Numbered from the stretch's first letter, positions 22,212 through 34,339 are shown. The stretch is 64,000 nucleotides of DNA from Capronia americana (GCA_016110215.1 JADWQD010000006.1:434001-498000); one strand, 5' to 3'. The notes: generated from the sequence alone by a model not told the origin. Made by a program: numbers and translations.

Positions 22212-22220
22212 GGGTTAGGG
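22212..22220. repeat. Telomere-like GGGTTAGGG
   Basis: One and a half copies of the fungal telomere unit TTAGGG within AT-rich decayed sequence. A similar pair in the opposite orientation lies at 31913-31926. This short a match can arise by chance. Confidence 0.4.
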
Positions 22221-23062
22221 TCAATCGCACTTACTATTAAAAGAAGGTAAGTTTGCGGTATTATTTGATAACATAAAAGAAGCGACAAAGGAGTCTTTCA
22301 TAGTCACTAGGTCGTGCGCCGTAGCGCCCCTTATCTAGATACTAGGTACAGGCTGCCTGTTCGTCGGGGGGAGGGAGTCCTTATTGCTTGCAGTCTTCTA
22401 TTATCATTCCTAGGCAACTTTTCCGGCGCTTGACCCATCCAGCCTCTAGGTAACGCTACTAGCTTGATATGAATCCGCCTTTCCTCTCATTGCCGGCTAT
22501 TAGAATCAACTTGTTACCTACCGAACTTTGAGGCAGGGGCCCAGGCTTCTGCCAAATCGTGTGTACTTGTTCCAGAGTCCAGGCTAAATCGGCCGAAGAA
22601 TCCTCGCGCTGCCAAGGCCTGTCTTTCTTACCGCGGCGGAAAGGTGCGCTTATGATGTCGTCTTGAAGGAACCCGAGCCTTACACAAAACTGCACCTTGG
22701 ATGGAGTGATGTGTGAGTTGATGCCACAAAGGTACACTGTCATAATCCCCAGTCGCGGACATGTTTAAATTTCCACGGGGACTCTAATGCTACTATTCTG
22801 AACAGGCACTGCGACACGGCACCGGGGATGCCCAGGCCGCTGACGCCAACGCTTTACGCCTCCAAACACCAACAATATTGGTTCAGTGTTAGCGTGCCAA
22901 AGTCCCTTCAGGGGGCTGTGCTGAGGTGATCTGGCCGTTATTTGTTGTGGTCGCTCCCAGTTCGAGAGATAGTTTTGCTACTCTTTTCATACGCTCTTCC
23001 TGGGAAGGGGAAAAGAAAGGGAGGCTTGCGCCGAATGTAAAAGGCTGACGCGGGGTCTTCGC

Positions 23063-25168
23063 GATGCCGTCGGAGACGGGGATAACGAGGCTGTATTCAA
23101 ACTTCTCGATCAAGGGGTTGAGCCAGACGGAAATGCTTTAGAACGGGCCATCTGGAAGGAGAAGGCGCCCATTGTCTCGACCCTCATCCGCTAGGGTGCG
23201 ACTTCCGTCGTCTATGGGAGAGCCATGGATGTCCTTGACCTTGAGCTAATCATACTCCTACAAGCGTCGAAGGTTCCAAGGCAACGAAAGATCGCTCTAG
23301 GCTATGGTACTGTCGACGATTCCGACCAACTCGTGCATGCTTTGGACGTGGAGAGCATCAATCCTGCAGTGTACGATCTCCTGGCCAAGATGAAACGTGA
23401 CTCTTTCTGTCAGAGCCAGATCAAAGCATCCGGCGGCCATGAGAGGGGCTTTTGCTTGTTCAGACATGGGTTCAAGATCCGCTCTTTTGAACAACTCTGG
23501 AACGATCTCCGCTACCATCCATTATCCTGCCTGAGACAATCCGGAAGATCTGGTGTATGTGCGCTATGCCAACTTGTCCCTACCGACAGGTGAGAACAGT
23601 GGATGACGGGACCAGAGACACCGAAAGGGAACAGGTTCCAAATATGCAAACCTGTGGACAAATGCACAGGTACGAAGGTGGATGGATTTGAGATATCCCT
23701 GCAGAAAATCTCAAGTAGGCCATTTCTACATTCAGTTCAGACTAACGAACAGCAGAGGTATTGGAGACTCGCTTGTCTAGATTCTACGACCTCCGACGAT
23801 TCAACGACCGGCTCTGATGCTTCATTTGCCCTCATTTCACTTTGGCTCCGCGCCTGCATGAGCCCGCATCGCAAATGCATCATTGCCTCGTCCCCAACAA
23901 GCTCTCCCACTCGCCTGGTTCACGTTGGCTCTGAATCACAGATGCTGCATCGGGTCGAATCCTTGGTGTCTCCCGTCCCTTATATTGCGCCGACCCATGT
24001 TTTGGGTGATCGCAAGATGGCGTCTGGGGACGAACCTAAGACGACAACCCTCACACTTGAGTCCCACAAGAAAGGTCATCCCATGGGCTCCATATCAATC
24101 CTCTTCCACGACGCCATTACAGTGTGCGAACGGCTAAGCATCCAATATCTATGGGTAGATACGTTCTGCATCATCCAAGACGACGAGTCCGACTGGCTAC
24201 GAGAAGCATCCAAAACGAAAGACATTTACAGACACGCGGTTTTGACCGTCTCTGCTACAGCCTCGTCAGAGCCTCGCGAGGGCATTTTCCGACAACGGAT
24301 GTGCAGGCGCAGGCCGGTCAAGCTAGACCCCATCCACATGGGACATTACCACCGACACCAGATTCCGGGCCACGGGTCTCTGTGTATGTGCGCCTCAGGT
24401 GACTACGACAAGCGACCGACTGGACCTGTTGACTTTCGTGCCTGGATCATGCAAGAGCAGCTGCTTTCGACCCGAATCCTACATTATACCGCCGATGAGA
24501 AATACTGGGAGTGTCTGCATCACTCCGTTTCAGAATAATACCCCCACAGAGACCGAGTATCCACCCGAGGATTAGGGACCAGACCTTGGGAGCTCCAGCT
24601 GTTCAAGACTGCAATTACAAGTGAGCCTTCGGTCTCGTCCGATCATACGAGGCTAAATGAAACCTGGCAGACGATTGTACAGGACTGCACTCGGCGTCAT
24701 TTGTCGTACCCATCTGACAGGCTGATCGCGGTACTTGGTGTGGTGGATGCTGCGAGTAAGGTCTTGCGCGATCAATTTGTCGCAGAAGTCTGGTACAAGA
24801 CGGCGTGGCTGGACCTTCTCTGGCACATTGAAAGTCCAACGGAGCCTCCAAAGCAGCAGAACGTGGCTGTAGCGCCATCGTGGTCTTGGGCCTCTGCGCT
24901 AGTACCTGTCACCTATGCGGTGATAATGCCATGGAGGCAGACTGACCTCATGACGCTGCGAAGAATGAGGCCAATGACAAAGGTTCTCGAGATCGTGACC
25001 CAATCAACCCCCACCCTCAAAGAGCTGAAGAATCGACCGGGCTTCGCCCAGCGAGTCGGTATATGTGATATTGAGTACCCGTCACGGGTGGGACGCAACC
25101 GCCCTGGCCGTATGCCGGAGGAGGACGACCAGATCAAGCTCGAGGAAGGCACTTTCAGATTGCTTTGA
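23063..25168 (+). pseudogene. HET-domain gene with ankyrin-like lead, broken by nonsense codons
   Basis: One frame covers the whole span. It opens with an ankyrin-like repeat (AVGDGDNEAVFKLLDQG), passes through an N-terminal HET-protein type segment (LRQSGRSGVCALCQLV), then the HET domain with LSIQYLWVDTFCIIQDDESD and IYRHAVLTVSAT, and ends with the typical C-terminal part (SYPSDRLIAVLGVV and APSWSWASA). HET proteins trigger cell death after fusion of unlike hyphae. Stops lie at 23192 (TAG), 23591 (TGA) and 24536 (TAA). The TGA falls in a good donor (CAG-GTGAGA), and an intron to about 23754 with branch point ACTAAC would remove it. The other two lie inside conserved sequence and break the gene. 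The usual HET opening motif is also altered (YIAPTHVLGD). Confidence 0.75.
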
Positions 25169-25171
25169 GGA

Positions 25172-25935
25172 ATCAAGTTCGTACCTTGGGAAGCGATCTC
25201 CGGGCCGGACCAGGGTTTGTGCGGTGTTAGGCCTTGGTGACCTTGGCATATACATTATTCTGGGCCTGCACCTTACGTACAGTACTCGGTACCCAGTACT
25301 CCGTCCTCCGCACTTAGCGAGTTATCCACGACACACCATTGCACCACACAACAGCGGCCGTGAGGCTGGAGCTTGGGATTGGAATGATCCGAAAGTAGTT
25401 TAGCACCTCGCTGCGGATGTATGCTGGTGCTCCGGGAACGCCTGAAAGCCTCGCTAGATTCGGCCTTCGGCAGTACTAGGTTACTGGGGTACTATGTAGG
25501 TAGCTACTAGTCCAAGCCACCACCTCAAGCTACGGAAGATCACCGGGGTCACCTTGCCAAAAGATGCTCGTGGCTCTGTCCTTGATCTCGAAAAGAGACG
25601 TGCGTGGGGTCGTCCTCTTCCATGACCCTTGCCACCAAGCAACGCCTCCCCATGCTGTCACATCAACCCCCCGGATTTGCTGCAGGAGATATCACACCGT
25701 GCCAGCCATGCCTTGTGATTCTTTCGGCCCCGCTTGCAAAGGATGCTTTCTCCGTCGCCTGAGGTACTTTGTTCTCACGGACAGTGACGGGCGAGCCTGA
25801 CAGCCTGACTGAATTGTCTTTTCTTTCGGGAGTCTTCATTTCCAAGACGAAATCATGGCGAATCCGATGGCATGAGGCCGAGGTCACCATATTTCGAGCT
25901 CGACCACCTTGAGAAGTTATGCACAAGCGCGAATC
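25172..25935. other. Intergenic, 5' region of the GHKL/methyltransferase-like gene
   Basis: About 760 bases, no recognisable gene. It should contain the promoter of the large gene downstream. Confidence 0.5.
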
Positions 25936-25989
25936 ATGCGTCTTCTGGCCAGAAAAGCGAACATACCATTCATTCACTTCCGCGTCGAA

Positions 25990-28900
25990 ATGGCTGCCGA
26001 AACATCTTTCGCCGCGTCGATGCGGGAGATGCTGAGCCAGCCCTTGCCGGCTGACACGATTTTCATTGGCGATGACAGTTCAGAAGCTGAGCCGTCGGAG
26101 CACGAGGATGGAAGTGATGATGGGGGGGATGACCTTAGTCCAGGTTTAATACCACTTGGGATAAGCAAGTATTACGTCCCATCGTGGACCACTCAGGATG
26201 CCTTCCGGGAATTGTATCAAAACTGGTATGAAATTGTGCACTTGCATGCTCCGCACACTCTGTTGACGGCTTCGCAGGAAAGACGCGATCATTGCATCCT
26301 TCAATTTGGACCCGAGGTCCTTCCGGCCGGTCGTCAGAGAAACACCTACGCAGATCCACATCACCATCCACAGAGAGGCCGACGAAGAGGGGGACCAATC
26401 ATCACGAGAGCTTCTCGGATTCATCCGCTTCAATGGAAAAGCCGGAAGTGTCGAGCTGACCAACTTTCAGGCGGAGCTGGAACGGAAGAATCTCTCCTTG
26501 GGATTGTCGACGAAAAGGGGCCATGATGAATTTGCAGGCTGCCACGGCGAGGGCTTCAAAATCGCAGCCATGGTGCTGCGCCGCGAGGGGCATTCTGTCC
26601 GATTTTCAGCGAGCGAGTACTATTGGAACTTTAGACTGCGCGGTCGGGACCGGTCGCACCTCGCGTGTCGGCTTTCGCGGGCAAATGAAGAAGTCGTGGA
26701 GAGAAAGAAGCGGGATTTCGCAGCGAGGAGCGCGAAGCCCAAGTTCAAGAGGGGTCTGACGTCGAATATTTGGGAGGATGTGACAGTCAAGGTTGGCAAG
26801 GCCCCGGGAAATTGGGGAGTCTACGTCTCGGAGGAAGAGTTTCGTTCGTGGCTGACGGTTGCGATCGATCTCAACCCGCCGTCGCTCACCGATGTTGTCC
26901 AGACCGCCACCGGCGACTTGATCCTAGACGCTCGATTCGAGGGGCACATCTACCTCAAAGGCTTGCGAATCAAAGGACATGGAGCCAATCTCTCATTCGG
27001 CTACAACCTGGCACGCGGTGACATTGGCCGTGATCGAGTTCGTTTGGGAAGCGCGGCAGATGAGGACAAGTTGTTGAATGCGATCTGGCAGCAAGCAATC
27101 CTCACCCAGGGACCTGGTTCCGTCGACACCTATATCAAACTGTTACACGACAAGGAGGGATGCCACGAAGTTAGTTTGACGGGGCAGAAGCTGGAAAAGT
27201 CGGCGGCGCAGGTTATTTGGGACCGGTTGCGAACATTGAATCCTGACACGTTCTTTTATCCAAAAAGTGACTCTCCACAAATTCCCGCCATCGACCAGGT
27301 ATATGCTCCGTCCTCGTTGCACGGAGACCGAGAACTGATAACTGTCCCAAACAGGCCATCTTGATCATCAGAAATGAACTAAAGAAAGTGCCGGTCGCAG
27401 TTTCGAGTGCGCTGTGGAGATTGTTGAGGAAGTTCTCGCTGGTTCGCACTGCACCAGAAGAACGCCATCTATTGTTCATGAGGTCGAAAGAGGCCGTCTT
27501 GGACCGAGATGCTTTCGGAGCACACATCGTCCGAGCACTGAAGGCCTCCCTGGCCTCGCACCCCAAGCTACGTGATTTGGACCTGCGATTCGTCGATGGT
27601 GGGGGTACAGAGCTTGATATTGGGTTCAACAATACAGAGAAACTGGTCCTGGTCCACGCCAAATGGCTCCAATTCCAGACAGCCCACAGAATGGGCCCGT
27701 GTGAGGCCCTAGGGTTGGCAGAAGACGGCCGACTCGGTGAAGAGGCATTCTTTTGTGACCACGTGGTGGAACAACTGTTTGAGTCTCTCATCGGGGTAAG
27801 TGGTCGCGGACAACCTCACGTTTTGCGGCGAACAATGCGAGAACAGCTCCGGCTGATGCCTCGACTCGTCCAAGTCAACCCCACAGAGTCGCCGAACGAG
27901 CTCGAAGTCCGCTGGATTGGCAATGAAGGGGGACTGGTATCGACCTACTACAGTCGCAGTATCCGCTATTTGGTTATCCTCCATCGGGTGACGTCGTGCC
28001 AGTCGAGGTCGAACGATTTGCTTCTTTACCATCAAGCAGGTATGTACTATCAGTGAGCTCCGACTTGCTGGGTTGGCCTAACGATCGTGGACGACCAGGA
28101 AGTCTCACAGCCACAGCTGTGCCCTCGCACAGTGAAATAAATTCCCGCTCACAACCGAATGTATGTGATTGTCCAGCCCAAATCGTCCCTCGGGCCCTCT
28201 CGAGGGCGATTTTCACCAGGTTAGATCACAACGAGCAGTATTTCCCAATGGTCGCAAGACTAGATGATTGTGCATTCTTTGCAACACCTCCAATTCCTGT
28301 CGCACCCCTCGGGACTGTCGCGCCATCCTTTTCGGGTCCCTCAGACGGAGACGATCCTGACCTAGCCACTGAGGGATTCGACTTCAAGAATGTGCCCAGT
28401 ACGTGCGAGGATAGGCACACAACGGATCAGGACATGGAAGGATTGCAAATCGAAGGGCCAGAAATGGATGTTAAGCCCCCGGTCAGCGATTTCGAGACAC
28501 AAAATCCACCGACGTCGCAGTCGCCCAGCTTGAGAGGAATCGAGCCACTCCCGGAGGAGGTTGACACTCTGGCTCTGTTTGAGCGAGACCAAGATTATTG
28601 GCAACAATGGCACGCTGACGAGCTGCCGCGAGCATTTACAAAGCTCCAGGCGTGCCGAGAATGCAACGGCCTCGTGAGTGCAGCATCCAGCGAACGCGAG
28701 AAGGGATATGGTAGACTGAAAGCTGACCAACCCCAGCGAACCGCCCACCCGGTGGCCAGCCTCGAGTGGCCTGACCTGGACTTTCAATTCGTCAAAGGTG
28801 AGTATGCCCTGATCCGCATTGGCAGGGAGAACCCATTGGAGCATGTCATCTTCATCCACGAAATCTCTTACTGCGCAGAGGAATCCGAAATCAGCGGCGC

Positions 28901-30567
28901 GGGTCTGTTGGCCACCAAGTATTCGAAACTCGTGTCGACTGGTCCCGTTTGCCAGTTCCTCGCCAGGGAGGATGAGGATGGGATGGAAAATTCCCAAGAA
29001 TTGTTGCTTCATTTTGGGGACTTTGGCACCATGGGCACGCGCCACGATGCTGAGTTCATTCGGCTAAACGATGTGGTCTACGCGACAGACCTTCCGGCCG
29101 GCGTGGAGCATGTCCTTACACCACCTCCAGGTAAGCCGACAGGATTGAGATGTGGTGCCACGGGCGGAAGGCTGACCGTGTCACTTTGCTATAGCTTCCG
29201 AGTGTGATGCCATGTATTGTCGTTTTGCAATTCGAGGCTCGACGTCGAATGACCCAGTTGCGTGCTGGACGCCGTTGTCCTCTGACTTGCTTAGTCGGCG
29301 CGATCGATGGCGGGCACGACAGTTCAACAATGTGTCGAGACCGGCTGTCGTGGACTTCACGCCTGGCATCCTTGGCCCTGCAGAGGGATTCTCACAGGCC
29401 GGATTTGACATCCAAGCTGCGATGGGCTTTGATCACGAGCGCCACTTGTCGTGGAAGGTATGAGTGGTCCTTTCATCCATAGCATAGGTGTTCCAGCCAG
29501 GTTTCGCCACTGACCTGTTCAGATCCGGCACGCTCAGAGCCAAGTCTACGACGGTTCACCAAGAGATACTCTTGACGACATTGACTCCAAACAACTCCAT
29601 CCGCCATGGACATCAGAGCCCGCGCCTCCCAAGGTAGCGCTTGTGGCGGGGGGGAACTCACCCTTTCGCATGAGCGAGGCCAACCAGATGATGCCATCCA
29701 TGGAGCAATTTGTCTCTCAGTTGGATGTCCTCGAAGCAGCTATTAACACTCCTGGGAAGCCAGATTTCTCGGTGATGCTCTGCTCACCAGCAATGCTCCA
29801 CCTGTCAGTGCTACCCCGGCTCTTGGTTGCCATCCTCAACCTGCTTGAGCACAGACTGTCTGTCCACGTGAAGCTATGTCGAATCCAGGAGCATGGACTC
29901 CCATGGGGGTGGAGTATACTCACCGTGATCGCCTCACCGTTTTGCGCCCCACTGCCGTGGTGTCTGCATTCGCCGTCCGCCTCTGGTCTTGGACCACCTA
30001 CCACGCTCCGTGATCTGATTGTTGACTTGGCATTTGAGAACCCTCGTGCCGGACTAGGGCCGCAGCGGGCATTCGTTTGTTCACCACCGATCAACATGCA
30101 TCACGGGGACGCGCAGGCTGAGAAACATCCCAGTCACGTCTACAACCACCAAACCGGGCAAGTATCGGCATCAGACTGGAGGGTCCCTCTTGGCTGGGAG
30201 ACTGATGCACTGGTGGGGTTATCCTGTGACCCTCAACCCTGGACACATCCCGGTAAGTGACCTGGGACGGGAAGTGCCTCCCATTGCACCACTACCTTCT
30301 GTGCTAACGCCGGATTCTGCAGTTCGCCAAGATCTCCTCACCGTGCGGGAGCTCGCTCGGCTCCAGGGATTCCCAGACGATTTTATCTTCTATCAGTCCT
30401 TGGCCATTCAGTACAAGGATGTATGGACTGCTCTGCCTCCGATCGTCACGCGGCTCGTGGGGAAGACCATCTTGCAAGTCATCCAGGGCTCCCTGATTGC
30501 GAAGGCGGTTGATCGTCAAGAGAATTTGAGAGCGTCGAAACGACCTAGGTCTGAAAGCGAAGTGTGA
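25990..30567 (+). CDS. MORC-like GHKL ATPase fused to a degenerate C5 DNA-methyltransferase-like domain, 8 exons
   Basis: Exons 25990-26225, 26278-27298, 27355-28039, 28099-28673, 28737-29130, 29195-29457, 29523-30252 and 30323-30567 join in consistent phase into about 1382 residues; the fourth acceptor (28099) is the least certain, and an ATG at 25936 is an alternative start. After an acidic lead comes a GHKL ATPase domain: N-box FRELYQNWKDAI (72-83, restored only by splicing), LGLSTK, and the glycine box GCHGEGFKIAA (166-176), as in MORC proteins. A mid region has a fibronectin-like strand pattern. Residues about 840-970 could be BAH-like, weakly. The C-terminus follows cytosine-C5 methyltransferases: motif I VVDFTPGILG (1022-1031), motif VIII EHGLPWG to VIAS (1181-1195), motif IX LTVRELARLQGFPDDF (1307-1322) and motif X YKDVWTALPP. 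The catalytic Pro-Cys loop is replaced by LCSPA (1144-1148) and no ENV motif exists, so methyl transfer is unlikely. No internal stops. A chromatin-silencing or genome-defence role is inference. Confidence 0.82.
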
Positions 30568-32811
30568 AGCCCTCGATTTGTCAACTCAAGTCAATTATAG
30601 ATAGGAGCAAAGGTGTCAAACTATTGTTCACTCGCCGCTGGGCTCGATAGGACGAACTCTCATGCTAATCTTCGGACAGCGAGCATATTTTCGTGAAAGT
30701 GAGGATCCACGTCGCCGCCGTGGTGATTGCATGGAACATTCCCGGCTACCTCGTACTTTCTTTCTAGTTCGCTCGGGCGTTATGATGGTGACTTCTACCA
30801 GAGCCTCTTCCGCCTGGCAAGCTAGGAAAGCCCGCTTGCCATGCACACCTTTAATACCGCTGGCGTAGCGAAGAGATCAAAGAGCGCGAGGGCGAGGAAC
30901 ATGCCCGGAGTCGAATTTTGAACTTAGTGCGTGAAACTGTTGGTCACGAACAGAACGGCCCAGTCAGGTCTACACTTTAACCTCCGCAGGTTGTCAACAT
31001 CTGGACCAAATGAATGGTCAGCACTTATGGACCAGTTGTCTCTATCTTGCCTTTTGCGGGCCCGGACGCCTGTTGCTAGCTGTTTTGCATGACTTTTTCT
31101 AGCATTAAAAATATCCCATTGCAATTGTTTGAGGCTGGAAAGTGGCCGGGAGAGTTTGAGCATGTCCAGAACACTTTGTAGGCGCGTTTGACAGGACTTC
31201 GTCCTGCGGTCTACAGATGGCCATGATCGAGGACCTTCTGAAGCTTGACAATATCATCGAGCTCCGGAGAGGCCCAAGATATCTGGTGCGTGAGATGGCT
31301 CTACATTCCTCCTGGTCCAGACCTGCTATGGAAGCAGTTGTCTCCATGTCCGAGTGATGGTGTCAAGTCCAATCTTGTCCGGTAGCCGCAAGTTGGTTCG
31401 CCTTTGCCTCTCGCTGCCTGACTTCACCGTGCCCCCCTTCTCTTTTTGACGCCACCCCCTCCAAGTGCGCACAGTGTAGTTCTCTCCCAAGGCTGGACGT
31501 AGTGGACGAATTCCAGGCACTTGGCGCCCAGGGGTCTTCCGTCCTTTCTACTAGCCTCATTCACTTCCTCGCTATATACACCAAACATCGCGAACAAATC
31601 AACTGCATGTTGCGCGCGACAAGTGCTCTACAGGGGGCCGTCGCCCCAATGGATCGACGACGTGGTAATGGTATCGGTACACCTTTCCACCTGCAGCAGT
31701 GATGTCCTCCCACAATCTCTGTGTCCAAAGCACAAAACATGCGTCAGTTCAGCCGACGTTGGGCAAACGCCACACGGCACTTCGGCGCCAGATAATATCC
31801 ATTGGGCTGATCATGGCTATCGGCACTGACTCGTTTAGCTCGAATGTGCGTAGGGATAATTGCTGGGTTTCGGCGGACGTGCAGGGGCAAGGATAATACC
31901 GAAATCCCCCAGACCCTAACCCTAAACCTGACCAACGCCAACCCCTCATAAGCGAGAACGAGGGGAGTGATGGTGCAGGGCTCACTCGGCGCAGCGACCG
32001 CATGGACTTCGATCGAAGACCGTCGTCTAGGCTGACTTCCCAGAGCGTCGTCTCCGTCAATGACTGTACTGTCACGATCGCTCGACCTCACATACCTTGG
32101 ACCTACCGCTGGAAAATGGGTCTACGCGCCGGCGCTAAGGGTTTTTCCGTCACGTGCAATCAATCAGCACGCAGTGTGACTGGGAAGGTTATCCGGGGAC
32201 CTGTAAAGACGCCGCCAAGGCGTCACAGGCCGTATGGCTGTTCCAGACCCACCTGTAATATTACCATAGCCCTCGTAACTATAGTCAGGCGTCTCCCATG
32301 ACCCCTTTGAATCCATCATGTCCTCCGAATTGAGTCACAGCAGGGTTTTCACGTCCTCCTTGTGCCTGATTCGTGACAGTGACAACTTAATCTATTGGCT
32401 CCTTTCAGAGGAATGAAATCGACACCTCAACCCGATTCGCAAAACCAAACCGCAGCGCAGTCTCGCCATTGGCGCCCCCACAACTTTTTGTAACTCACAC
32501 GACCAGGTTCAATCCTTTCTAAAGATGACTGCCACTGTGTTCATCCCTCACCCCATCCAGATTCCCATACAAATTTTTCCAGCCCTGCAAGCCGCCTCCG
32601 TCGTGTAGCGTCCGAAACACATGCTACGGCCGCTTCTTTCCCTAGCAAGACTACCACACAGGCAGCGCTGGACAAGGCTGAGTTCCGGCTACGATCAAAC
32701 GATTCTAGGGCCTGATCTCAGCGCGGCCGATAGCAAAGCGGTGTTGGTGATGGACTGGCTGCGTCCAGGGCAATGCAGCAAGCACCTTGACTTAGGTTTG
32801 TTTCCATCCAG
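30568..32811. other. Gene-poor region
   Basis: No protein family recognised on either strand. It contains a telomere-like ACCCTAACCCTAAA at 31913-31926. Probably old intergenic or mobile-element sequence. Confidence 0.5.
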
Positions 32812-33260
32812 TCACTCATCGGGGATTGTCACCACCACTGCACCATTGCGTACGAGGGAGTCATGAAATAGCTTGTGATCGTGGTCCTCATAGTGAAGAC
32901 CTAGTTCGTGGTACTTCCGCCTATTTTCTTTTTGAGTTGCTCCATGTGTGCCTCCTTGCCTTCGTTCTGGTCGTCTTCTGCGAGGAGGCGGCAACTGTCT
33001 CGGTGTGCAGCATTCTTGAACCGATATGTGGTGTCCCAGAACGTTTTGTAGACTGGCATGTCCTGAGAGGGCCTGATCCTGAGGTATGATAAGGGTTTGG
33101 CTCTGATTATCTCCTCTCTTTGCTGCCATGTTGCTACTGAGGCTGCAGGGTATTGCACAATCTCGACAGGAAAGAAATCAGGTAAGGCTGTCTCCCTGGT
33201 GTCTTGTCTGTCGACAACGAAGCCACAGGGAAGCCCACGAGGATGGCCGATGAGTGTCGA
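32812..33260 (-). pseudogene. Possible frameshifted gene fragment of unknown family
   Basis: On the minus strand a frame runs through FPVEIVQYPAAS, PVYKTFWDTTYRFKNAAH and AEDDQNEGKEAHMEQLKK. At an A-rich run near 32928-32938 it continues naturally only in another frame (KENRRKYHELGLHYEDHDHK to VVVTIPDE, stop at 32812). The two halves look like one helical, charged protein split by a one-base slip. I know no family for it, and the 5' part is unclear. Sequencing error in the homopolymer or a real lesion are both possible. Confidence 0.3.
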
Positions 33261-33419
33261 TGAGGAGGCATGGATGACCGATTGTAAGTGTCTGGAAAAT
33301 GGGCAGGAAGTCGACAGTAGGCTCAGCCGTTCCACGCAAAATACCAAAGCGAGGATTGCATCCACCAGAGGGGGAGAAAGGGGAATGAGAGACATCGCCA
33401 AGCTAGGCATAAAAGCCAT

Positions 33420-34339
33420 CCAACTGCACCTGCACGCATTGAATGCACACCGCCCATTGCAGAGGCAATTAGCTTCAGGCTCCAGCAGCTCTGATGAGTT
33501 TCGACACGTTGAAATTCATGCGCCTGACCCGAGCTGCAACCAATCAAATCTATCCTGGGGAACGGAAAACGCGGCTTAGCAAGGTAACAGGCGACTCCTT
33601 GTATCACATATGCTGGCTACAACAATGGCCAAAGGCCACTACACGCCGACCAGTGTGATAGAGAGAGAGCAAGCATGCATTTAGCGTCGAAGGTCTTTTG
33701 CTATTGAACATACGAGGAAGTGTCCCCACCGGCGACACGCCTTTCGCTTCGAATCCGGAGCCACGCGCTCTTAGGCCCCGAAAGACTCGTCTAGTGAAAC
33801 AGCCACAAGCGCCAGGTTCTGCCGCTCTACACAAAACCGGCTCTCCATCACCGAGAATAAACCAACGTTAGTAACTTCAGGATAACCAGAAAAAGGAGTC
33901 CTGCTGCTTATAACTCTCACTGGGTGGCCGGAGTATCTTGTTAGAATATATCAAGGCCAGGAGTTGCCAGTACTGCCCACGACGAGGCTGATAGCCGTTT
34001 TGGCCCCCCAAATCAGCCTGGCGACGAAACTGTAATAGTTGCAAAAATGGCAGGGATATGAGGATCTGAATTGGGAAGCTTTACGGCCTCAGTATTGGGA
34101 CTAGTCGTACTGCAGGAGGGCGCAAGGGAAGGCGCCCGGAGGCAACGACTGACTGGCACCCTCTGAAAGATCTACCATAACTGCAGGCCTCCCCCTATTC
34201 CTCTTCGACACGTCGTGACCGCTTTTCCAAACCCATACCTCATCTTCCTCACACTGGACTGTACACACCGGTGTCTCTACCTGCAAACCCCCCACCCCCC
34301 CTCTTCCCCCCCCACCAGCAATTTTGCTATCTATTCAAG
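33420..34339. other. Intergenic
   Basis: About 900 bases without recognisable coding. A C-rich pyrimidine tract lies at 34290-34315, just before the next gene. Confidence 0.5.

Larger units (their letters stand above)
20691..23062. other. Decayed AT-rich region with palindromes
   Basis: No recognisable gene. It includes two long palindromes (listed separately), AT-rich sequence around 22.10-22.30 kb and a telomere-like GGGTTAGGG at 22212-22220. Open frames around 21.3-21.9 kb carry no motif I know. It looks like old mobile-element sequence, but I can name no family. Confidence 0.5.

Noticed and set aside
27796..27959. Possible intron from a GTAAGT at 27796
   Set aside because: Removing it would join a neighbouring frame (YPLFGYPPSGDVV). 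The direct frame across it (PNELEVRWIGNEGG) reads as a good beta-strand domain and leads in phase to the next exon, so I kept it as exon. Transcripts could overturn this.
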